A stretch of DNA of 6,259 nt from Oscillibacter sp. (GCA_017447005.1 JAFSOM010000159.1:1-6259); one strand, 5' to 3'. Shown: positions 1-6,071, numbered from the stretch's first letter. Notes: generated by a model not told the origin, from the letters alone. Numbers and translations are program-made.

Positions 1-85
1 CAGGGGGGACTTCCGGGACTTGAAAGCCTTTTCAAGACTGGTTCCCCCGCCCCTGAAAGGGGAGGGGGACAGGGGGAGGGGTTTT
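1..85 (+). repeat. G/C-tract palindromic repeat, copy A (left-truncated by window)
   Basis: This stretch matches 3571-3655 at about 76 of 85 positions, counted by eye, so it is a dispersed repeat. In order it shows a G6 tract at 3-8, an imperfect palindrome TTGAAAGCC/TTTTCAA (20-35), a variable five-base spacer, then GTTCCCCCGCC and the hairpin CCCC-TGAAA-GGGG. It ends in four G runs of 4, 5, 5 and 4 bases (59-81) with loops of 1, 3 and 1, a G-quadruplex motif. By comparison with copy B its left end lies before base 1. It sits just downstream of the bofA stop codon. It has no coding role; the reading frame through it gives a repeat-derived peptide. Confidence 0.85.
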
Positions 86-112
86 AAACTCTATTGGGAA
101 AATCGCGGAACG

Positions 113-367
113 TCACAGCACCCACTTGGCGAGGATGAGCAGTACAAGCCCGGGGAGGCCGAAGATACCGACGATAAGCGCGTTGACGAGATTCAAGCCG
201 AGGTAAATTCCGGTGACAGGCGTCAGGAGATTGACGAGAAACAGCGCGACGAGACCGGAGACGGCGTTGGCGGCGAGTTTGACGATAAGGCGGAGCGGGG
301 CGCTGAGGATACGTACCAGCGCGACGAGCAGGAAGACGACGAGAATAATACTGAACAGTTGATTCAT
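113..367 (-). CDS. bofA: BofA-family pro-sigma-K processing inhibitor
   Basis: This 84-residue membrane protein belongs to the BofA family. In Bacillus, BofA sits with SpoIVFA in the outer forespore membrane and holds the intramembrane protease SpoIVFB inactive, which delays pro-sigma-K cleavage late in sporulation. Seen here: a hydrophobic N-terminal helix (about 3-20), a basic stretch SAPLRLIVK (22-30), a second hydrophobic segment (about 33-48), and the family-typical C-terminal part NALIVGIFGLPGLVLLIL (62-79). N46 and N59 have the same spacing as the two conserved Asn of Bacillus BofA (from memory). Length fits the family (about 85). The start is set by GGAGG at 375-379, seven bases before the ATG; the longer upstream frame is basic, lacks a ribosome site and runs through the promoter. 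It is divergent from tadA. The partners SpoIVFA and SpoIVFB are not in the window. Confidence 0.9.
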   Translation of the reverse strand: MNQLFSIILVVFLLVALVRILSAPLRLIVKLAANAVSGLVALFLVNLLTPVTGIYLGLNLVNALIVGIFGLPGLVLLILAKWVL

Positions 368-389
368 GGCAAATCCTCCGTTTTTACAG

Positions 390-417
390 GTATCGGTCTT
401 TCCAATTTTGCCGATAC
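390..417 (-). promoter_or_regulatory. Stem-loop in the bofA leader
   Basis: On the minus strand GTATCGG (417-411) pairs perfectly over 7 bp with CCGATAC (396-390), with a 14-base loop. It lies between the proposed promoter and the ribosome site, ending about 10 bases upstream of GGAGG. A second TATCGGCA copy lies immediately upstream (about 419-426), so CCGATA could pair with either one. This may be a leader hairpin or an operator; which one cannot be told from a single sequence. Confidence 0.35.
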
Positions 418-433
418 TGCCGATAATAATAGT

Positions 434-462
434 AGTATAGCGGAAAAAGCGCGGTTTGTACA
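434..462 (-). promoter_or_regulatory. Predicted sigma-A-type promoter for bofA
   Basis: Read on the minus strand there is a -35-like TGTACA (462-457, 4 of 6 to consensus), a 17-base spacer, and a -10 box TATACT (439-434, 5 of 6). Transcription would start near 427, giving a leader of about 60 bases that contains the stem-loop at 390-417. TGTACA is itself palindromic, and the intergenic region also has to serve divergent tadA, for which no comparably good promoter is visible. The spacing supports the call, but it is a sequence match only. Confidence 0.5.
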
Positions 463-547
463 GAGAGTATACCGTGCGAACGGCGCGTTTATGCGGCGCG
501 ACGGGGAAAACGATACGGCGGCGGGGAAATGATACGGGAGCGGCGAT

Positions 548-1042
548 ATGGAACACGCGGAGTATATGCGGGAGGCGTTACGCCTTGCGGCGGAGGCGGC
601 GGACGCGGGAGAAGTCCCGGTGGGGTGCGTTATCGTGCGCGACGGCGCGATTATCGGACGCGGGCGGAACCGTCGGGAGGCGCGACAGCGTACCGACGCG
701 CACGCGGAACTAGAGGCAATCGCGCAAGCCAACGCCGCGCTCGGCACATGGCGCCTTGACGGGTGCGATTTATACGTCACCTTGGAGCCGTGCCCGATGT
801 GCGCCGGGGCGATACTCAACGGACGCCTGCGGAGCGTGCGCTACGGGGCGCGTGACCGGGTTATGGGCGCGTGCGGCGGGGTAATGAATTTATTTATGGA
901 AAATTTTCCGAATAAAACGGCCCTGCAAGGGGGTATCATGGAAGAGGAATGCGGGGCGGCGTTATCGGCGTTTTTCGACGCCCTGCGCGGCGCGGCGCAA
1001 GGCGATACCGTGACGGACGAGGGCGCCGCGCCGGAAAAATGA
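548..1042 (+). CDS. tadA: tRNA-specific adenosine-34 deaminase TadA
   Basis: TadA deaminates adenosine 34 to inosine in the anticodon wobble position of tRNA-Arg(ACG), letting one tRNA read several Arg codons; it acts in the cytoplasm as a zinc-dependent homodimer. The 164-residue product shows the cytidine/deoxycytidylate deaminase fold signatures: GEVPVGCVIV (21-30), the zinc and proton-shuttle motif DAHAE (50-54; H52 zinc ligand, E54 catalytic), and PCPMCAGAI (81-89; C82 and C85 zinc ligands). The downstream ARDRVMGACGG (101-111) corresponds to the family's D-x-K-x-GACGS loop, with Lys replaced by Arg. Length is normal for the family, with a short Asp/Glu/Ala-rich tail of about 15 residues. 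The ATG follows GGGAG by seven bases. In many Firmicutes tadA is followed by the SRP RNA gene and dnaX; here it is followed directly by a PBP gene. Confidence 0.96.
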   Translation: MEHAEYMREALRLAAEAADAGEVPVGCVIVRDGAIIGRGRNRREARQRTDAHAELEAIAQANAALGTWRLDGCDLYVTLEPCPMCAGAILNGRLRSVRYGARDRVMGACGGVMNLFMENFPNKTALQGGIMEEECGAALSAFFDALRGAAQGDTVTDEGAAPEK

Positions 1043-1072
1043 CGCCTCCGGCGGAAAATTCACAGTCTGTTC

Positions 1073-1102
1073 ATGACACTGACGCGGGGATTCCGCTATG
1101 AT
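1073..1102 (+). promoter_or_regulatory. Predicted sigma-A-type promoter for the class A PBP gene
   Basis: ATGACA (1073-1078, 5 of 6 to the -35 consensus) is followed after 18 bases by TATGAT (1097-1102, 5 of 6 to the -10 consensus). It lies in the tadA-PBP gap, with the PBP start about 40 bases beyond the expected transcript start, so the PBP gene can be transcribed independently of tadA. CTGACGCGG (1079-1087) and CCGC...GTCAG (1093-1107) make an interrupted inverted repeat across the -10 box, a possible but weak operator. Confidence 0.55.
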
Positions 1103-1146
1103 GTCAGGGAGGAAGCGGAAACCCATACACGCGGAAGGGAGCGGAT

Positions 1147-3489
1147 ATGAGACGTAAGAAAAGGGGCATTTTCAGACGCGTTTTGCAAATTTTTCTGTTA
1201 CTGTTCGCCTTGGCGACGCTGACGGCGGCGGGGTTCGTATTCTGGGCCGTGGCGACCAGTCCGCAACTTGACCTCAAGAAGGTGTCACCGCAACGCTACC
1301 GTACCGCCATGTTGGACGCCGACGGAAACGTCATGCGCTACTTGGCGGGGGAGGAGGCGAACCGCGAATACGTGCCGCTCAGTCAGATTCCGCAGTCGGT
1401 ACGGGAAGCGTTTATCGCCATAGAGGACCAGCGTTTTTATCAGCACAACGGAATCGACGTGCGGGGAATCGGGCGGGCGATTGTGGAGGACATCCGGACG
1501 CGGAGTTTCTCACAGGGGGCCAGTACGCTGACGCAACAGCTCATAAAAAATAACCTGTTCGCCGTAGGCATGGAGGAGCGGACGCCGCTGGAAAAACTCC
1601 GCCGCAAAATACAGGAGCAGTATTTGGCGATTATGCTGGAAAGCCTGAAAGATAAGGAATGGATACTGGAAAACTATCTGAACACTATCGACCTCGGCGG
1701 AGTATGGGGCGTGGAGACGGCGTCGCTGAAGTACTTCGGGCGGCGCGTGCGGAGCCTGACGACGGGAGAGGCGGCGGCGTTGGCGGCGATTACCAAGAAT
1801 CCGTCGCTCTACAATCCCCTATGGCACGAGGAGGACAATCAGGCGCGGCGGAAACTGGTTTTGAGCGAGATGTTGGAGCAGAATTACCTCAGCGAGCGGG
1901 AATACCGGGCGGCGCTGAATGAGGACGTATACGAGACCATCCGGCGCGTGGCGGAGAGCGGCGAGACCTTCACGCCGGTTTACAGTTGGTTTGAGGACGC
2001 CGCCTTGGAGGAAGTACGGCGCGACTTGGAGAAAGTCGGTCATTACAGCCCCGAAAAGTGCTGGGAGCTGATTTACAGCGGCGGCTTGACCATCGAGACC
2101 ACGCAGGACAGCGAGACGCAACGCATTTGCGAGGAGAACCTGAAAATTTTGCAGTCCGACGCGCAATTTACCGTGGTCGTGATGAATCCGGTGACGGGGG
2201 CCGTGACGGGAATCATCGGCGCGAGCGGAGAAAAGACCGTCAGCCGCGCCTTGAATCGCGCCACAAGTTCCGTACGCCAGCCGGGTTCGACGCTCAAAAT
2301 CTTGGGCGCGTACTCGGAGGCCTTGGAGCGCGGCGACATTACGTTAGGGAGCGTATACGCCGACCGCCCGACGCAGTATGTCACGAGCGGCGGGAAGGTC
2401 AAAAACTCCGACGGGCGTTACCGCGGAAACATGACGATACAGCAGGCCATAGCGCATTCCGTGAACACGATAGCCTTGCAGTGCTTTCAGGATGTGGGCA
2501 TGGACGCGGTATGGGAGCGGCTGAAACTCTACGGGCTGAACCATCTGGACGACGACGACCGCGTAGAGGCGTTGGCGTTGGGCGGCACCCATCACGGCGT
2601 GACGAATCTGGAACTGACCGCCGCCTACGCCGCGCTGGACAACGGCGGGATTTATATGGAGCCGCATTTCTACACCCGCGTGCTCAATCAGGACGGGGAG
2701 ACGATTCTGCAAAAGATACCGCGCAGCCGACGGGCGGTCAGCGAGAACACCGCCGCGCTTCTCACGTACGCCATGGAGGAAGTGCTCACGGACGGCACCG
2801 GACGCCGCGCAAGTTTCCCGGGGCAGAGCTTGGCGGGGAAAACCGGTACCACCGCCGACCAGCGCGATTTATGGTTCGTCGGCTATTCGCCCTATTACGT
2901 CTGCGGCGTGTGGAGCGGATACGACGACAACAGCGCGCAGAATATGAACGAAGTGCAATCGCTATGGCAGGAGATTATGCGCGGGATTCACGAGGACTTG
3001 CCCGCCGCCCGATTCCCGTTGCCTGACGGCATGGAGTATCAGCGCATTTGCGCCAAGTGCGGCTTGTTGGCGGTCAACGGCTTATGTGACCAGACGGCGC
3101 AAGGCGACGTGACGCGTTTGGAACTCTACGCGCCGGGCGCCGCGCCGAAAACGTCCTGTAGCTGTCACGTCCGGGCGAGTGTCTGTCCGGACAGCGGGAT
3201 GATTGCCACGCCGTACTGTCCGCGGGCGGAGGCGCGGGTACTCTTGCGCGACGGCGCCAAGGGCACGGAGGACGCGGACGCCGTCGCCCCTACTGACTAC
3301 TGTACGCTGCACGCGGAGCCGTGGCAAATCGCCGGGTTCCTGACATCCGGCTACGGCGACGACGGCGACAGCTACGACGACGGACAAACCGTGGCGCCGG
3401 AAACGCCGTCGGAACCGTCCCCGGCGCTTCCCCCGTGGGTGGAGGAACTCTGGTATGACATCCGCGGCAGATTCGGTTGGGAGGATTGA
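1147..3489 (+). CDS. Class A penicillin-binding protein (bifunctional transglycosylase/transpeptidase, PBP1A type)
   Basis: This 780-residue enzyme polymerises lipid II into glycan strands and crosslinks the stem peptides outside the membrane. It has a basic N-terminus and one signal-anchor helix (about 11-37). The GT51 domain follows: EDQRFYQHNG (93-102, catalytic E93), GASTLTQQ (124-131), RKIQEQYLA (153-161) and ENYLNTIDLGG (175-185). The transpeptidase domain has STLK (381-384, nucleophile S381), SVN (438-440) and KTGTT (565-569). All catalytic motifs are intact. The region after about 632 carries eight cysteines (C635, C638, C647, C671, C673, C680, C691, C719), including CAKC and CSC, and an SGMIATPYCP segment of the kind found at the end of many clostridial class A PBPs. 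The tail is Asp/Gly/Tyr- then Pro-rich. The ATG is preceded by AAGGGAG with a five-base spacer. It has its own predicted promoter. Family names such as ponA or mrcA apply loosely. Confidence 0.95.
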   Translation: MRRKKRGIFRRVLQIFLLLFALATLTAAGFVFWAVATSPQLDLKKVSPQRYRTAMLDADGNVMRYLAGEEANREYVPLSQIPQSVREAFIAIEDQRFYQHNGIDVRGIGRAIVEDIRTRSFSQGASTLTQQLIKNNLFAVGMEERTPLEKLRRKIQEQYLAIMLESLKDKEWILENYLNTIDLGGVWGVETASLKYFGRRVRSLTTGEAAALAAITKNPSLYNPLWHEEDNQARRKLVLSEMLEQNYLSEREYRAALNEDVYETIRRVAESGETFTPVYSWFEDAALEEVRRDLEKVGHYSPEKCWELIYSGGLTIETTQDSETQRICEENLKILQSDAQFTVVVMNPVTGAVTGIIGASGEKTVSRALNRATSSVRQPGSTLKILGAYSEALERGDITLGSVYADRPTQYVTSGGKVKNSDGRYRGNMTIQQAIAHSVNTIALQCFQDVGMDAVWERLKLYGLNHLDDDDRVEALALGGTHHGVTNLELTAAYAALDNGGIYMEPHFYTRVLNQDGETILQKIPRSRRAVSENTAALLTYAMEEVLTDGTGRRASFPGQSLAGKTGTTADQRDLWFVGYSPYYVCGVWSGYDDNSAQNMNEVQSLWQEIMRGIHEDLPAARFPLPDGMEYQRICAKCGLLAVNGLCDQTAQGDVTRLELYAPGAAPKTSCSCHVRASVCPDSGMIATPYCPRAEARVLLRDGAKGTEDADAVAPTDYCTLHAEPWQIAGFLTSGYGDDGDSYDDGQTVAPETPSEPSPALPPWVEELWYDIRGRFGWED

Positions 3490-3492
3490 GTT

Positions 3493-3561
3493 AATGTCAT
3501 TCGCTTTGCGCGTACCCCCTAAATTCCAATGTCATTCGCTTTACGCATAACCCCCCTAAAT
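3493..3561 (+). repeat. Tandemly duplicated left end of repeat element B
   Basis: Two near-identical units, 3493-3524 and 3528-3561, start 35 bases apart. Both open with AATGTCATTCGCTTT and end in a C tract followed by TAAAT; they differ by a few substitutions and two inserted bases. The first begins three bases after the PBP stop codon. The same 14 bases occur inverted at 3665-3678. Two units are too few, and lack a proper spacer, for a CRISPR array; a duplicated end of the adjacent inverted-repeat element is the simpler reading. Confidence 0.75.
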
Positions 3562-3678
3562 CCCCCCTTTCAGGGGGGACTTCCGGGAGTTGAAAGCGCT
3601 TTCAAACGCCGTTCCCCCGCCCCTGAAAGGGGAGGGGGACAGGGAGAGGGGTTTTCAGCGGCCTAAGCGAATGACATT
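3528..3678 (+). mobile_element. MITE-like inverted-repeat element, copy B, non-coding
   Basis: A 151-bp non-coding element bounded by a perfect 14-bp inverted repeat, AATGTCATTCGCTT (3528-3541) and its complement (3665-3678). Inside are a C6/G6 hairpin (3562-3567 with 3573-3578), the perfect 16-base palindrome TTGAAAGCGCTTTCAA (3590-3605), the hairpin CCCC-TGAAA-GGGG, and G runs of 4, 5, 3 and 4 bases (3629-3651). Bases 3571-3655 match copy A. If the outer left unit at 3494 is taken as the true end, TTA flanks both sides (3491-3493 and 3678-3680), a possible 3-bp target duplication, though this could be chance. No transposase is encoded. It could be a MITE, a REP-like structural repeat, or a transcribed hairpin. 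Confidence 0.6.
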
Positions 3679-3748
3679 TAGGATTGACCCGGCGGCGGAT
3701 TCCGTCGGAAAGACTGAGCGTTTCCGGCGAAAAGAAGGAGGCTTGACT

Positions 3749-5719
3749 ATGAAAAAAATAATTTGCTTGTTACTTTGCGCCGTACTGTTTTGGAGCGCAA
3801 TCGGCCCGGCGATGAGCGCGGAAGTGACGCCGGACACGGAGACGGAAAACGACAGCGGCGACAGTTCCGGCGGCGATAACGGCGACGGCGGCGACAGTTC
3901 CGGCGGCGATAACGGCGACGGCGGCGACAGTTCCGACACTGGCGACGGCGGCGACAGTTCCGATACGGGCGCGACCGACGAAAACGGCGACCCCATTGAG
4001 GAGCCGTCCGACCCTATCCCGCTCACCGCGCCCAGCAGAATCGGATGGGGCCGCGATTATCGCTTTACGCTGGGCTACTACCGCCAGCAGAACCCCGACC
4101 GCATTAAAACCGACGAGTACGGCAACGAATACGTGGATTGTCCCGGCATGATGTATTGGTCTGTGGACGACGACAATCAGCGCCGCTACCGCTTGGATTT
4201 GTTCAAGCAGGACCCGGAAAGCGGGAATGTCCTCTTGGAGACGATTGAGGAATGGAAAGTGACGAACGAGGGCGGATTTGAGAGCAATTTCCGCTTCTTA
4301 TGGACGCCCCGCGCCAGCGGAGACTACTTTTTCGCGGTTCGCGCCATCGGCGACGGCACGCTCTACGCCGACAGCGACACCGCGCAGTCCAATGTGTGGA
4401 CTTACGAGGCCCCGGAGAAACAGCTTTCCCAGCCGGGCCGCCCCAGTTGGAAAGGCGCCACGGAGAGCGCCACCGCCTTTATCTATCCCCCCTCCGATAC
4501 GGATGTTGACCCCTATACGGGACTTGTCGGCGAGGCTACCACGGATAACATTTACCGCATGGGTTACGCGTCAAAATGGTGGTTCGTCAAGTCGCTGGAG
4601 GCCGACGACAGCGGCGACAGCGAAAACAGCGACGATACCATGCCGAAGGAAATTGGAACGATTCTGACCTTTTACCCCAAGCATTACGAATTTAAGCCCT
4701 CCGAAAAAATGCTGACCGACTACGGCGGCGGTTACTATTCCGTACAGGTCTGCGCCCTGAGCCGGAACGTTTCGCAGGCCAAGCCGAGCGTTTGGTCTCC
4801 GCTGAGTATGGCCCTCTACATCCCCGCCGACGACGAGGACTTGAACACAATCGTCAACCGCGTGGACAGGAACACCGACGCCCTGAACCGTCAGCTTGCT
4901 ATTAACAACGTGCGCAGGTTCGGCACGTTCAAGCTCACGGAACTCATGGCCGCCGACAAATACGATACGGGCGCGGTCGCCGCGATTGCCCAGTTGGAGC
5001 GTATCACGGGCAATACGGCGGAAATCAGGGTATCGGGCGGACTGGACGAGCTGTTCCCGTCAGGGAAAATCAGCGCGGTCGGCGCGGGGCTGAACTTAGA
5101 CCTTGGGCAGAAGGTCATCTTTCATCTCGGACAGGCGCAGGCGGATGAGGTTCCGTCCACCCTCTATTCCCACGCGGTTCGATTCTCCATGCAGTTGCTT
5201 GACGTAAACGGCGTATCGCTGACCAACGGCCCGGAGGAGTTGAAAGTCCCCGTGAAAATCACCTTGCCCGTCCCCGACGAAATCAACCCCAGTTTCTTTA
5301 CGATTCTACATCACCGCACGGACAGCATTGTAGAGGATGACGGAACCGTAAAGGAGAACGTGGAAGTCATTCCGCACGTATCCTTGCGGAAGGTGGACGG
5401 GCAATGGTTCGCCAGCTTTATTGTGACGCATTTCAGCGATTTTACCATGGCGGAACAGGCGGCTTTCGTCACGGCGAAACGCACGGCGGACGGCGTATCG
5501 GTCTCGTACCGCATGAACGCGCCGGAGGTGAAAGCGGCGTTATGCGCGGTACGGGAAAAATCGGGGCGTCTGTGCGCGGTCGCGGCCCTGACGCCTTCCG
5601 TGACGCAGAAAACGGTAACGATAGCCTGTGACGGCGCCCCCGACGACGTGAAACTGTTCCTCTTGGACGCGCATTCCTCGCCCGTTCTCCCGTCCCTGAC
5701 GCAACCCGTCACGGACTGA
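3749..5719 (+). CDS. Secreted multidomain protein with Asp/Gly/Ser-rich linker and Fn3-like modules, function unknown
   Basis: The 656-residue product has a classical signal peptide (Lys-Lys, hydrophobic core about 4-19, likely cleavage after AMSA at residue 24). Residues 29-80 are an acidic Asp/Gly/Ser linker made of tandem repeats. Residues about 92-222 and 224-358 each look like beta-sandwich, Fn3-like modules (for example GDYFFAVRAIGDGTLYADSD near 191-210 and YYSVQVCALSRN near 329-340). A short, probably helical charged stretch follows (about 362-420). A beta-rich domain with LPVPDEINP (506-514) and ASFIVTHFSDFTMAEQ (555-570) resembles modules found near the ends of clostridial surface proteins. 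A last module runs 571-656. No SLH, LPXTG, dockerin or C-terminal membrane segment is seen, so it is probably released or held non-covalently. The start is fixed by AAGGAGG seven bases before the ATG; a TTG-initiated extension from 3590 would be repeat-derived. No enzymatic motif is recognised. Confidence 0.85.
   Translation: MKKIICLLLCAVLFWSAIGPAMSAEVTPDTETENDSGDSSGGDNGDGGDSSGGDNGDGGDSSDTGDGGDSSDTGATDENGDPIEEPSDPIPLTAPSRIGWGRDYRFTLGYYRQQNPDRIKTDEYGNEYVDCPGMMYWSVDDDNQRRYRLDLFKQDPESGNVLLETIEEWKVTNEGGFESNFRFLWTPRASGDYFFAVRAIGDGTLYADSDTAQSNVWTYEAPEKQLSQPGRPSWKGATESATAFIYPPSDTDVDPYTGLVGEATTDNIYRMGYASKWWFVKSLEADDSGDSENSDDTMPKEIGTILTFYPKHYEFKPSEKMLTDYGGGYYSVQVCALSRNVSQAKPSVWSPLSMALYIPADDEDLNTIVNRVDRNTDALNRQLAINNVRRFGTFKLTELMAADKYDTGAVAAIAQLERITGNTAEIRVSGGLDELFPSGKISAVGAGLNLDLGQKVIFHLGQAQADEVPSTLYSHAVRFSMQLLDVNGVSLTNGPEELKVPVKITLPVPDEINPSFFTILHHRTDSIVEDDGTVKENVEVIPHVSLRKVDGQWFASFIVTHFSDFTMAEQAAFVTAKRTADGVSVSYRMNAPEVKAALCAVREKSGRLCAVAALTPSVTQKTVTIACDGAPDDVKLFLLDAHSSPVLPSLTQPVTD
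3857..3970 (+). repeat. In-frame tandem repeat encoding the Asp/Gly/Ser linker
   Basis: Two 33-bp units (3857-3889 and 3890-3922) encode GDSSGGDNGDG. A shorter 27-bp unit (3923-3949, GDSSDTGDG) and a partial 21-bp unit (3950-3970, GDSSDTG) follow. All keep the reading frame. It encodes a flexible acidic spacer just after the signal peptide. The near-identical DNA units suggest recent expansion, so unit number may vary between strains. Confidence 0.9.
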
Positions 5720-5761
5720 CGCGGCCCGTCGCACGGAAAAAGACATACGGCGTGGCAATTG

Positions 5762-5979
5762 TTGGCAAGTTTCGCGCAATCGACCCCCTCCCCCTGACCC
5801 CCTCCCCTTTCAGGGGCGGGGGAACAAGATTTGAAAAGGCGATAATAAAAATAAATTCGGATTGAAAGTGACATCAGAATTTGTTTTCCTAAGATTGCAC
5901 GCATATTTCAGCGTACCTCCGCCCCTGAAAGGGGAGGGGGACAGGGGGAGGGGGTTTCGTCCATAAGTTTACTTGCCAA
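5762..5979. mobile_element. 218-bp inverted-repeat structure with repeat copies C (minus) and D (plus)
   Basis: The outer ends are a perfect 9-bp inverted repeat, TTGGCAAGT (5762-5770) and ACTTGCCAA (5971-5979). Inside each end lies an oppositely oriented copy of the G/C-tract core: copy C at about 5783-5840 (minus) and copy D at about 5917-5957 (plus). The paired arms match over nearly 40 bases with about two mismatches. Both arms have four G runs of at least 4 bases (copy C on the minus strand 5784-5807, copy D on the plus strand 5931-5954). Copy C also carries the GCCTTTTCAA segment of copy A. The middle (about 5841-5916) is AT-rich with no credible gene. It fills most of the gene-free stretch between the secreted-protein gene and the microprotein. 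It may be a MITE or a structural repeat; no clear target duplication is seen. Confidence 0.6.
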
Positions 5980-5995
5980 TGAAAACTTTACGCAC

Positions 5996-6048
5996 AAAAG
6001 CCATACGCCCGGGAGGAATCGCGGACAAGCGCGACCCCTTCCGGGCGT
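5996..6048 (-). terminator. Likely intrinsic terminator of the minus-strand microprotein gene
   Basis: ACGCCCGG (6005-6012) pairs with CCGGGCGT (6041-6048) and the stem continues inward to a six-base loop at 6024-6029, about 19 pairs in all. On the minus strand two inner positions are U.G wobbles and one is a mismatch; on the plus strand the same two would be A/C mismatches, so the structure fits minus-strand RNA better. The U run is short (four, opposite 5996-5999) and begins five bases past the stem, so termination strength is uncertain. Confidence 0.5.
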
Positions 6049-6071
6049 TACGTCTCTTTATTCATGGGCGC

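Noticed and set aside
408..438. Plus-strand promoter for tadA (TTGCCG, 19 bases, TAGTAT)
   Set aside because: Spacing is long and both boxes are poor; no convincing tadA promoter could be assigned.
20..532. 170-residue plus-strand reading frame over copy A and bofA
   Set aside because: Its start lies in the repeat, it has no ribosome site, its composition is highly charged and low-complexity, and it is antisense to the well-supported bofA gene.
368..556. N-terminal extension of bofA to 147 residues
   Set aside because: The extension crosses the predicted promoter and leader, has no ribosome site, and would put a basic tail on a protein whose family length is about 85.
364..819. 151-residue minus-strand frame opposite tadA
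   Set aside because: It is a Ser/Ala/Arg-rich shadow of the GC-rich tadA gene and includes the bofA promoter region; no family features.
1031..1060. Terminator after tadA (CCGGA...TCCGG)
   Set aside because: Only a 5-bp stem with an 11-base loop and no T run follows it.
1043..1146. SRP RNA gene expected downstream of tadA
   Set aside because: The gap is only about 100 bases, is occupied by a promoter and ribosome site, and shows no recognisable SRP Alu or GNRA-loop domain.
2058..3026. 322-residue plus-strand frame inside the PBP gene
   Set aside because: It is out of frame within the intact transpeptidase domain and Arg/Gly-rich in composition, as expected of an overlapping shadow.
3493..3561. 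CRISPR-like direct repeats
   Set aside because: Only two units, almost no spacer, no cas genes, and an inverted third copy at 3665-3678 points to an inverted-repeat element.
3684..3712. Promoter for the secreted-protein gene from TTGACC
   Set aside because: A reasonable -35-like box, but nothing resembling a -10 box at 16-18 bases.
5311..5904. 197-residue minus-strand frame over the secreted-protein end and copy C
   Set aside because: No ribosome site, it reads antisense through a supported gene and through the repeat, and it shows no domain features.
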